Shown: positions 9,406 to 16,702 of the stretch, piece by piece
How positions within the stretch are numbered: position 1 is the first letter of the stretch
How the letters are laid out: every line of letters starts with the position of its first letter
DNA from: an uncultured bacterium
Lineage (GTDB): Bacteria; Bacillota_I; Bacilli_A; RF39; UBA660
Reading direction: 5' to 3'
DNA: 64,000 nucleotides
Assembly: GCA_905216155.1 (NCBI GenBank)
Contig: CAJMSU010000001.1
Coordinates: forward strand, 22,647 to 86,646
The notes under the pieces: generated by a model
Seen by the model: only the letters and a program-made list of their open reading frames with translations
The model's database searches: none
Told to the model about the DNA's origin: nothing
Made by a program: the position numbers and the translations under genes

Positions 9406-11217
9406 CTACATTTCAATAAATTCATTTACATCTTTTTTTGCTTGTTTTAAATTTTCTGTTCTAAAGTCACTATATAATTTTAAAATTTCTTCTTTTTTAT
9501 CAATACATGTTCTTATTTTTTCTGCTATTTCAATAGCATTTGACTCGTTTTTAACAACTATATATTTTTCTATTTTTTTATTTTTAAAATAATGGTGATT
9601 ATTACCTGTTATACATGGTATATTCATTTCAAAACTCTCTAATGGTAGCATTGGTGAACATTCTGAAAAAGTTACATATAAATTGACGTTGTTTTTTGAC
9701 ATTCTTTTTATTAACTTTTCTCTTGGTAATGGTTTTTCTTCACCTACTAATTCTAATCCAATTATATTTGCAAATTCTTTAGCTGTATCATTTAATGGCA
9801 CCATATCTAAAATGGCATTATCAATCATGCTTACAGCTACCATTTGTGTAAACATATTTTTTCTCCAATCATCACACTTTGCTGCATATAATCCTATCCT
9901 GTACTTATTATCACTATTTTTTTTACTTGGAATTACGTTTGTTTCAACTTTATTTGTAATAAATTTAGCATTAAAGTTTTCACTAAGATAAAAATTTAAT
10001 AGACTTTCTTTACAGCTTCCCATAACATCAATTAATCCCTTTTTGTGTAATTTGATAATTTCTACATTTCTTTTCCAACCATATGTATCTAAAATTTGTG
10101 AATGACTTCCATGCCAATATGATTTTATTTTTATTTTTTTGTTATTTTGCTTTATATATTTTACAAGTTTTTCATCTCCAATAGAAAATGAACTGAAAAT
10201 AACTTGATCTATGTTTGAGTTTAGAATTGCATCACCTATTCTTTTTATATCTTCTTTCCTATATAACTCTCCACAATCTACAGTATTTTTGAACAATTCA
10301 AGTGTTGCATTTGTAACACCAATCCAAAACTTATTATGAAAAACAATATACTTTTCTCCTTTTTTATTAATTTTATTAATACTGTCTATTGTTTTATCTA
10401 TTCTTTCAAGATATTGTGTTGTTATCGAATTATTAACTTCTTTTTTTCTTCTATAGATAACTACAGGGAATAGTACTATTCTTCCAATCCTTCTAATAAT
10501 GTCATTTATCTTCCTATATATTCTTAAAATTATAAATGTTTTTTTCTTACCCAAAAACCTAACCATTTTTAGTTCCAACTGATCTTTTTTTGGAATCCAA
10601 CTAGCATCATAATAGTGAATCATACATGTGTTTTCTGTAAAAACATTATTAGTTCTATCATATGAGTATGGATAAAAATATTCTCTTGGATATATATCAA
10701 TTCCGCCTTCTAGATGCTGAACTGTATTTATACCTTCCTTCCAAGACTTTTTCTTTAAAATTTCACTCAACAAAATTGGAATTGAAAAATCAGATACTTT
10801 TTGTACATCAAAGGTTTTCATTGATTGATATTTTTTTAAAAGTTCAATAGCTAATTGTGAGTTTTTTTCTTTTTCATACCAAACTCCAACTGCAACATAT
10901 CCAGTATCTTCTACTCCCAAAAATGTATTGCAATTTAATAATGGTGTAATATCTTTGATTATTTCCATATCAGTATCAAAATAAATACCACCATACTCTT
11001 TTAGTGCCTTAGCTCTCACATAGTCTGCAACAAAAGCCCATTTTTTATTTTCATATGCGCCTTTAATAAAAGGACATTCATTTAAATCAACATTTTCTTC
11101 AGACCATTTTATAATTTCATAGTCTGGTAAAAATTTTTTCCAACTTTCCAAACACTTTTTTGCTAATTTAGGAAATTCTTTATCGCCAAACCAACAGTAA
11201 TGTATATATTTTTTCAA
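9406..11217 (-). CDS. Bimodular protein: GT32-like glycosyltransferase plus GT-B-like domain
   Basis: 603 residues. The N-terminus (IHYCWFGDKEFP, then KALKEYGGIYFDTDMEI with D81-x-D83) is the GT32/OCH1-like 'glycosyltransferase sugar-binding region with DXD' fold, which ends near residue 235. After a basic linker, residues about 290-603 form a GT-B-like module with IPCITGNNHHYF near its end, shared with the neighbouring GT2 protein. The start is a TTG at 11217, supported by GGAGGG six bases upstream; no ATG fits the conserved start. It is the first gene after a consensus promoter at 11255-11283. Probably adds sugars to the surface glycan. Confidence 0.86.
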   Translation of the reverse strand: MKKYIHYCWFGDKEFPKLAKKCLESWKKFLPDYEIIKWSEENVDLNECPFIKGAYENKKWAFVADYVRAKALKEYGGIYFDTDMEIIKDITPLLNCNTFLGVEDTGYVAVGVWYEKEKNSQLAIELLKKYQSMKTFDVQKVSDFSIPILLSEILKKKSWKEGINTVQHLEGGIDIYPREYFYPYSYDRTNNVFTENTCMIHYYDASWIPKKDQLELKMVRFLGKKKTFIILRIYRKINDIIRRIGRIVLFPVVIYRRKKEVNNSITTQYLERIDKTIDSINKINKKGEKYIVFHNKFWIGVTNATLELFKNTVDCGELYRKEDIKRIGDAILNSNIDQVIFSSFSIGDEKLVKYIKQNNKKIKIKSYWHGSHSQILDTYGWKRNVEIIKLHKKGLIDVMGSCKESLLNFYLSENFNAKFITNKVETNVIPSKKNSDNKYRIGLYAAKCDDWRKNMFTQMVAVSMIDNAILDMVPLNDTAKEFANIIGLELVGEEKPLPREKLIKRMSKNNVNLYVTFSECSPMLPLESFEMNIPCITGNNHHYFKNKKIEKYIVVKNESNAIEIAEKIRTCIDKKEEILKLYSDFRTENLKQAKKDVNEFIEM

Positions 11218-11254
11218 GTTATCCCTCCTACTTTATTTCAAATAATCTATAATA

Positions 11255-11283
11255 ATTATAACAAATGAATGTTGATTTTACAA
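11255..11283 (-). promoter_or_regulatory. Sigma-70 promoter before the GT32-like gene
   Basis: On the minus strand TTGTAA (11283-11278) and TATAAT (11260-11255) are 17 bases apart. They lie 38 bases before the TTG start and downstream of the exporter terminator, so a new transcript probably starts here. Confidence 0.75.
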
Positions 11284-11310
11284 CATGCAGCTATGTTTTA
11301 TTAACCAATT

Positions 11311-11340
11311 AAAAAGTACTCTCTTGAGTACTATTTTTTC
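11311..11340 (-). terminator. Terminator after the exporter ATPase gene
   Basis: On the minus strand AGTACTC-AAGA-GAGTACT is followed by TTTTTA. The upstream arm overlaps the last codons and stop of the ATPase gene. It separates the exporter operon from the GT32-led operon. Confidence 0.8.
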
Positions 11341-12095
11341 TTTTTCATTGGTAATTCTTTACCCATTTGTTTTTTATAATATTCTCTACAGATTGTGTCT
11401 GGATCTCCAATCTTCATAATTTGACCATGCTCAAGCCAAATTACTTTAGTACAAAGTTCCATTATTGATTCTATTGAATGTGATACATATAATACAGTTG
11501 TTCCACCTTTAATCATTTCTAGCATTTTATTCTTACTTTTTTCTTGAAATTTAATATCCCCTACTGATAATATTTCATCTACAATTAGTATTTCTGGATT
11601 AACTATCGTAGCAATTGAAAAAGCAAGCTTTGCTGTCATTCCGGATGAAAAATTTCTTATTGGAACATCTAAAAAGTCTTTTAGTTCTGAAAATTCTACT
11701 ATTTCATCAAATTTACTATCTAAAAATTCTTTAGAGTATCCTAAAATAGAACCGTTTAGATAAATATTTTCTCTTGCTGTTAATTCAGCATCAAACCCTG
11801 CTCCTAATTCAATCATAGGAGATATAACACCATTTACTGTAACTTTTCCAGTTGTTGGTTTCATAACTCCACTTACTACTTTTAGCAATGTACTTTTTCC
11901 TGCACCATTACTACCTATTAATCCTATAACTTCACCCTTTTTTACATTAAATGTTACATTTTTTAGTGCCCAAAAATACTCTTTTTTCTGTTTTTTATGT
12001 TTAGGATTTAAAAAATTAATAAATGCTTGTTTTATTGAAAATTCTTTTTCAATTCCTAAATTAAATTTCATTGATACGTTGTCTAAAATTATCAT
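11331..12095 (-). CDS. Polysaccharide export ABC transporter ATP-binding protein (Wzt/TagH-like)
   Basis: 254 residues, a complete ABC ATPase: Walker A GSNGAGKST (61-69), signature FSSGM, Walker B ILIVDEILS and the switch His in VSHSIE. The N-terminal FNLGIEKEFSIKQAF stretch and the SVGD after Walker B are typical of the TagH/RfbE/Wzt group that powers export of teichoic acids and O-antigen-type polymers. No carbohydrate-binding C-terminal extension is present, so it is the short TagH-like form without glycan cap recognition. It follows the permease gene by 8 bases with AGGAGG before ATG 12095. The exported polymer is presumably the product of the surrounding glycosyltransferases. Confidence 0.93.
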   Translation of the reverse strand: MIILDNVSMKFNLGIEKEFSIKQAFINFLNPKHKKQKKEYFWALKNVTFNVKKGEVIGLIGSNGAGKSTLLKVVSGVMKPTTGKVTVNGVISPMIELGAGFDAELTARENIYLNGSILGYSKEFLDSKFDEIVEFSELKDFLDVPIRNFSSGMTAKLAFSIATIVNPEILIVDEILSVGDIKFQEKSKNKMLEMIKGGTTVLYVSHSIESIMELCTKVIWLEHGQIMKIGDPDTICREYYKKQMGKELPMKKKK

Positions 12096-12103
12096 ATTTC
12101 CTC

Positions 12104-12916
12104 CTAAATATAGTATATATATTTATCCTGATTTTTTTTAAATATATAAGAGCCTATCACCATTGTTCCAAAACCAATTAATGTTATTATTATCAGTGTA
12201 GTAAAAGATGGTCTTTGACCATATAATACTATACTTCTAACTGCCGTTATAAATTGATATAGTGGATTAAATTGAAATACTGATTGTAGTTTTTCTGGTA
12301 ATATTTCTATACTATAAAATACAGGGGTAAAATAATTCCATATTGTCAAAATAATTCCATATATATAAAATACATCTCGCAAAAAAACTGACACACATGA
12401 TAGCATCATGCCAATACCTATTGTAAACATAAACATACAGAAAAAGATATATGGAATAATTAAGTAATACCAATTAATACTTGCCGGATATGTTCCTACA
12501 CCAAATTGAGTTAATATAATTAATCCTATCCATGGTATCAATGTTAATATAAAGTTAATTCCAATAAATAAACATTTTGCTATTGGAAAAATGTATTTAG
12601 GTATATACACTTTACTAATCAAAGCAAAATTGCTTACAACAGAAGTCATAGCATTATTAGTTGCCTCACTAAAATAATTAAACATTATAATACCTGTCAT
12701 TAAATATACTAAGTAATTTATTCCTTCAACCTTAAATCTAAACATTTGTGAAAATACAATAGCCATTACTATCATCATTAATACTGGATATAATAGACTC
12801 CATACTACACCCAAAACTGAACGCTTATACTTTACTTTGAAATCTCTAGTTATTAATTGCATCATTAAAAACTTATATTTTTTAAAGTTTGCCCATATAT
12901 TTTTTATTGCTGTCAT
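12104..12916 (-). CDS. Polysaccharide export ABC transporter permease (Wzm/TagG-like)
   Basis: 270 residues with six membrane segments. The N-terminal cytoplasmic block LITRDFKVKYKRSVLGVVWSLLYPVLMM is the hallmark of ABC-2 permeases of the TagG/Wzm/RfbD type, and the NPLYQFITAVRSIVLYGQRP block near the end also fits. It forms the membrane channel with the adjacent ATPase to flip a lipid-linked polymer to the outside. AAGGA precedes ATG 12916. A consensus promoter lies just upstream at 12948-12976, so permease and ATPase form a two-gene transcription unit within the larger locus, possibly read also from upstream genes. Confidence 0.93.
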   Translation of the reverse strand: MTAIKNIWANFKKYKFLMMQLITRDFKVKYKRSVLGVVWSLLYPVLMMIVMAIVFSQMFRFKVEGINYLVYLMTGIIMFNYFSEATNNAMTSVVSNFALISKVYIPKYIFPIAKCLFIGINFILTLIPWIGLIILTQFGVGTYPASINWYYLIIPYIFFCMFMFTIGIGMMLSCVSVFLRDVFYIYGIILTIWNYFTPVFYSIEILPEKLQSVFQFNPLYQFITAVRSIVLYGQRPSFTTLIIITLIGFGTMVIGSYIFKKNQDKYIYYI

Positions 12917-12947
12917 TTTCGTCCTTCTTTCATTTTAATACTTTTTA

Positions 12948-12976
12948 ATTATAACAAAGTGTAAAATATTAGTCAA
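12948..12976 (-). promoter_or_regulatory. Consensus sigma-70 promoter of the exporter operon
   Basis: On the minus strand TTGACT (12976-12971) and TATAAT (12953-12948) are separated by exactly 17 bases, 31 bases before the permease ATG. This is among the best promoter matches in the window. Confidence 0.82.
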
Positions 12977-12983
12977 TTAATCT

Positions 12984-14330
12984 TTATTTTCTTATCATTC
13001 TTCTTATCTTTTCTAATATTTTCCAAGATTTTGAATTATAAATCATATCAAGATTTTTTGATAAATCATATATTTTTACTTTTTGTTTTTCTACTTCTTC
13101 TTTAATTAATTTATTTTCATCTATTTTCTCTTTTAGCTCTTTTTTATATTTTTGGTTTTCATATAAAAGATCATCATAATCCTTTTTGACTGCTTTTGGT
13201 TTTAATTTAAATTTAGAATCAAATAAAGTTTTACAAATGTTTTCTGATATATTTTTTATGTTATTTTCAAATACTATTTTTTTGTAATTTTTTCTTTCTT
13301 TATCATAATATTTCTTATTAGTTAATAATTTCTTCGTTTCTATCTTAAAATTATCTAAATTATTTATATATGGCCCTGGACACCAAAAATCAATATCATT
13401 AAATATAACACCACGTGATTTTTTGTAATTTTCAAGGTCATTTAATAAAAAGCATACCGGCTTGTCTATTGCAACAAAATCTGAATATGCAGAAGAATAA
13501 TCAGCTATAACTAAATCAGCAGCGCCTAATATTTCTGTTAGAGCTATCATATTACTGCTTAAGTCACTTTCCTGCAAATATAATATATTTTCACAATTAT
13601 ATTTTTGATTTTTGTTAGTCTCATATGGATGATATTTTACAATTAATAAATAGTTATTTTCTCTTAAATAATTTTCAAGTAATGCTTCATCATACTTATC
13701 TATATTCAATACATTGTCTGAAAAGGTACCGTCGTTTTTTCTTCCTAATCCAGTTCTAATGGTTGGTAAATACATCAATATCTTCTTATATTTTTTTATA
13801 TTTTTTTTACATACCATTTGTAATTTTTCAAAACTATTTTTTGATCTCATACATTCTGTTCTTGGAGTTCCCAACGGTAAAATTCTATCATATTCAACAT
13901 CTAACATAGCATGATATAGCACTTTATATAATTCTGATGAGCATATTATGTAATCAATATTTTTTTTCATCAAATATAAATACTCATCATCATTTTCTGA
14001 TAAATTAACTTTATTGATCATTCTACCAAATTTTTTACTTCCGTTACCATGACCTAAGTATATAAATATTTGACCATCAATTTTATCTCTTATTAATTCA
14101 TCATGTGTAAAAAACACTATATCTGTATCTTTCATTTTTTCTTGGAATTTTTCACTACCATATATTACGAAGTCTATATTTTTTTCTTTAAATTTATTAG
14201 CATTTTTTGGATCAAAAATAGTCCAATATATATTTAGCTCACTATATTTTTTAATCATATATTCATATAATGATTTAGAATTTCCAGAATAATCTGGGTG
14301 ACTGGTAAACATTATATTATATTTTTTCAT
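12984..14330 (-). CDS. CDP-glycerol:glycerophosphotransferase-like protein (TagB/TagF family)
   Basis: 448 residues. Family blocks are YLGHGNGSK (the G-x-x-x-K loop of TagF), LPLGTPRTE, LMYLPTIRTG, LLIVKYHPYE and LGAADLVIADYSSAYSDFVAIDKPVCFL. These match the GT-B-like enzymes that add glycerol phosphate (or ribitol phosphate) from a CDP-alditol to a lipid-linked acceptor or polymer. A C-terminal coiled coil (about 385-430) ends with SKSWKILEKIRRMIRK, a likely membrane-docking tail. It suggests the polymer carries alditol-phosphate groups, as in teichoic acids. AGGATG lies before ATG 14330. Whether it is a primase, polymerase or modifying transferase cannot be told; the length suits the shorter single-domain forms. 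Confidence 0.88.
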   Translation of the reverse strand: MKKYNIMFTSHPDYSGNSKSLYEYMIKKYSELNIYWTIFDPKNANKFKEKNIDFVIYGSEKFQEKMKDTDIVFFTHDELIRDKIDGQIFIYLGHGNGSKKFGRMINKVNLSENDDEYLYLMKKNIDYIICSSELYKVLYHAMLDVEYDRILPLGTPRTECMRSKNSFEKLQMVCKKNIKKYKKILMYLPTIRTGLGRKNDGTFSDNVLNIDKYDEALLENYLRENNYLLIVKYHPYETNKNQKYNCENILYLQESDLSSNMIALTEILGAADLVIADYSSAYSDFVAIDKPVCFLLNDLENYKKSRGVIFNDIDFWCPGPYINNLDNFKIETKKLLTNKKYYDKERKNYKKIVFENNIKNISENICKTLFDSKFKLKPKAVKKDYDDLLYENQKYKKELKEKIDENKLIKEEVEKQKVKIYDLSKNLDMIYNSKSWKILEKIRRMIRK

Positions 14331-14338
14331 TTTTTATT

Positions 14339-15283
14339 TCACATCCTATACATATAACAATAAATTTTTGTTAGTGTTTTATTTTTTTCTATTATTGCCT
14401 TTAATTTGTTTCTATTTTTAAAGTAATTGCTCTTTCTAAAATTTGGAATGTTTTCTTTCATATAATTAAAGCTTTCATCTATAAATTTCATTGCTATTTT
14501 CTTATCTTTTTGATATCTTTGTTGTATATTATAATTTACTAATATTTTTATCGTTAAGGTATTAACTATGTTTTTAGCATAATCTTTATCAGAAAAATAT
14601 TGCCTTATTTTATCTACAATTTTAATTATATCAAAAACCCTTTCATCTCTTATTGTTGTTTCACTGTTATTATGAATAACATAATAATTAAGGGCTTTGT
14701 CTATTTTTCCTATTGTTTTTGATTTATCTAGTGCCTGTGCTACAAATGGGGCATCTTCATATTTTAATTTTTCCTCAAATGTAATATTATTTTTAGTTAT
14801 CATTTTTTTGCTATACATTTTATTCCAAGGAGCCAAATTTATTTTTAATAATAAACTTGGATTTTCTTTTAATGATGTATTATTGAATGATTCTATCTTT
14901 ACTTTTTGTTTTACTTTTTTATTTAATACACTATAGTAATCACATACAACTATGTCTAATTTGTCTTTTGTTGCTTTTTCATACATAATTTTGCATGCAT
15001 TCTTATCTAAATAATCATCACTATCTACAAACATTATGTATTTTCCTATAGATTTTTTTATTCCAAAATTTCTAGTTTTTCCTATCCCCTGATTTTTATT
15101 TTTAAAGTATTTAATTCTTTCATCCTTATATTGTTTTATAATTTTTTCAGAGTCATCTGTAGATCCATCATTAATTAAAATTATTTCTATTTCTTTTTTT
15201 GTTTGATTTATTAATGAATCTATACATTTATTTAAACTTTTTGATGCATTATAAATTGGAACAACAATACTAATATCAACCAT
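14339..15283 (-). CDS. Glycosyltransferase family 2
   Basis: 314 residues with the GT2 N-terminus ISIVVPIYNASKSLNKCIDSL, LINDGSTDDS, RNFGIKKSIGKYIMFVDSDDYLD (metal-binding acidic motif) and the APWNKMY block of EpsJ/WcaA-like enzymes. It adds a sugar to a lipid-linked glycan in the cytoplasm. GGAGT lies before ATG 15283. The start overlaps the end of the preceding small gene by 8 bases, indicating coupling. It ends in TGA. Donor and acceptor unknown. Confidence 0.92.
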   Translation of the reverse strand: MVDISIVVPIYNASKSLNKCIDSLINQTKKEIEIILINDGSTDDSEKIIKQYKDERIKYFKNKNQGIGKTRNFGIKKSIGKYIMFVDSDDYLDKNACKIMYEKATKDKLDIVVCDYYSVLNKKVKQKVKIESFNNTSLKENPSLLLKINLAPWNKMYSKKMITKNNITFEEKLKYEDAPFVAQALDKSKTIGKIDKALNYYVIHNNSETTIRDERVFDIIKIVDKIRQYFSDKDYAKNIVNTLTIKILVNYNIQQRYQKDKKIAMKFIDESFNYMKENIPNFRKSNYFKNRNKLKAIIEKNKTLTKIYCYMYRM

Positions 15284-15782
15284 ATAAATTTTTACTCCTT
15301 AATTGTTTTGTATATATATCTTTATTATCATTTTGATAATATTCTATTGCATTATTTAAGTTTTTATTTTTGAAACATATTTTTATTAATTCTAATTCTT
15401 CTTTTGTTAATTTATATCCTTGTATAAATCTTTCTGCTCTTTCTGGTGTTGTATTTAGGATATAATCTATTATTTCTTTTCTTGGTAATATGTGTTCTAA
15501 TTTTATTTTATCAGTTACATATAAATCATAATATTCATAATAATCATCACGATATTCTTTGAGTTGTCCAAGAGAATTTACTTTTACAATTTCTATTTTT
15601 TTATTCATACCATCAAAGAATCTTAAGCCATCTTCTAATTGTTTTACAAAATGGAAACCATATCCATTATTTCCATATTTTATTTCTTGTCTTGAGGTAT
15701 CAATTGTATATGTTTTCCCTAACTCAAACTTTTTTCCATATCTGTTTATTAATCCATTATTGAATACTTTATAACCTTCCAT
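15276..15782 (-). CDS. Hypothetical protein, resembles phage-type DUF7666 domain
   Basis: 168 residues, soluble. The first 100 residues (YKVFNNGLINRYGKKFELGK, YGFHFVKQLEDGLRFF, IVKVNSLGQL, VTDKIKLEHILPR) follow the layout of a small domain often found in phage and accessory proteins (DUF7666: 'GFHF' block, then an 'alt-V-alt-ALG' strand). The last part is helical. It is placed between two GT2 genes, 2 bases after one and overlapping the other by 8 bases. AAAGGG precedes ATG 15782. I can give no function; its presence inside a glycosyltransferase operon is unusual. The family match is by memory and moderate. Confidence 0.65.
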   Translation of the reverse strand: MEGYKVFNNGLINRYGKKFELGKTYTIDTSRQEIKYGNNGYGFHFVKQLEDGLRFFDGMNKKIEIVKVNSLGQLKEYRDDYYEYYDLYVTDKIKLEHILPRKEIIDYILNTTPERAERFIQGYKLTKEELELIKICFKNKNLNNAIEYYQNDNKDIYTKQLRSKNLYG

Positions 15783-15784
15783 AT

Positions 15785-16702
15785 TTAACCCTTTATTTTG
15801 TAATATAATCTTGGTGATATTTTTAATAATATTTTTTTTATTTTTCTAGTTGCTGTATCACTTAATATATTATCATAGATATTTAATTTTTTTAAGTTTT
15901 TTAGGTGTTTTTTGTAATCCTTATATTTTAAGTTGCATATTTTAAGTAACATACTATTTGCAATAAAACTTTTAAATATTTTTGAATTTATGTTAGTTTT
16001 ATCTATTTCTTTATTTAAATATTTATAATGTTCATAGAAGTCATTTACTTTCTTTTTTGTTTTTTCATAGTTTGAACTATTCATTATACTACCATTTCTT
16101 TGTACATAGTTATAACCAATATATGGTATAGAGTTTACTGTTTTAGATTTAATAATTACTAAAGGAATTATTCCATAATCTTCATGTACTGTTCCTTTTT
16201 TAAATTGAAAATTATTATTAAGCCAGTATTCCTTTTTTATGGCATAACACCAAGCATTTTCTACAAAGTGATATTTAGTTATTAATTCAAATGCTTCTTC
16301 TCCTTTTTTATTGGTAAATTTTTCTTCTTTATAATCTATTTTTTTACCATCTTCATATACTTCTCTTATTTGAAATCTTACCATATCTGGATTATTTTTT
16401 AATGACTTGTTTATTTCTTTTAATAAATCTTTTTCTATATAGTCATCACTATCTAAAAATATTATATAATCTCCTGTTGATTGTTTTACACCAGTATTTC
16501 TAGCAGCACTTAATCCCATATTTTTTTGATTTATTATTTTATATGGATATTTTTTGGCTTTCTCTATGCTTTTATCTTTACTACCATCATTTACAATTAT
16601 TACTTCATAATCTTTGTATGTTTGATTTTTGATACTTTCAAGACATTTTTCAATATAGTCTTCTACATTATAAACTGGTACAATAATACTAAACTTTGGC
16701 AT
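15785..16702 (-). CDS. Glycosyltransferase family 2
   Basis: 305 residues beginning FSIIVPVYNVEDYIEKCLESIKNQTYKDYEVIIVNDGSKDKS, followed by RNTGVKQSTGDYIIFLDSDDYIE: complete GT-A motifs of the EpsJ/CpsI group. The C-terminal third is basic and hydrophobic, as is common for membrane-associated members. It shares one base (TAATG) with the polymerase-GT4 fusion gene upstream and has GGGGTGAT before the ATG, so it is translated in tandem. It adds one residue of the repeat unit; which sugar is unknown. Confidence 0.92.
   Translation of the reverse strand: MPKFSIIVPVYNVEDYIEKCLESIKNQTYKDYEVIIVNDGSKDKSIEKAKKYPYKIINQKNMGLSAARNTGVKQSTGDYIIFLDSDDYIEKDLLKEINKSLKNNPDMVRFQIREVYEDGKKIDYKEEKFTNKKGEEAFELITKYHFVENAWCYAIKKEYWLNNNFQFKKGTVHEDYGIIPLVIIKSKTVNSIPYIGYNYVQRNGSIMNSSNYEKTKKKVNDFYEHYKYLNKEIDKTNINSKIFKSFIANSMLLKICNLKYKDYKKHLKNLKKLNIYDNILSDTATRKIKKILLKISPRLYYKIKG

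Noticed and set aside
9683..9991. Plus-strand frame of 102 codons within the GT32-like gene
   Set aside because: Antisense shadow of a gene with clear motifs; codon bias effect in AT-rich DNA.
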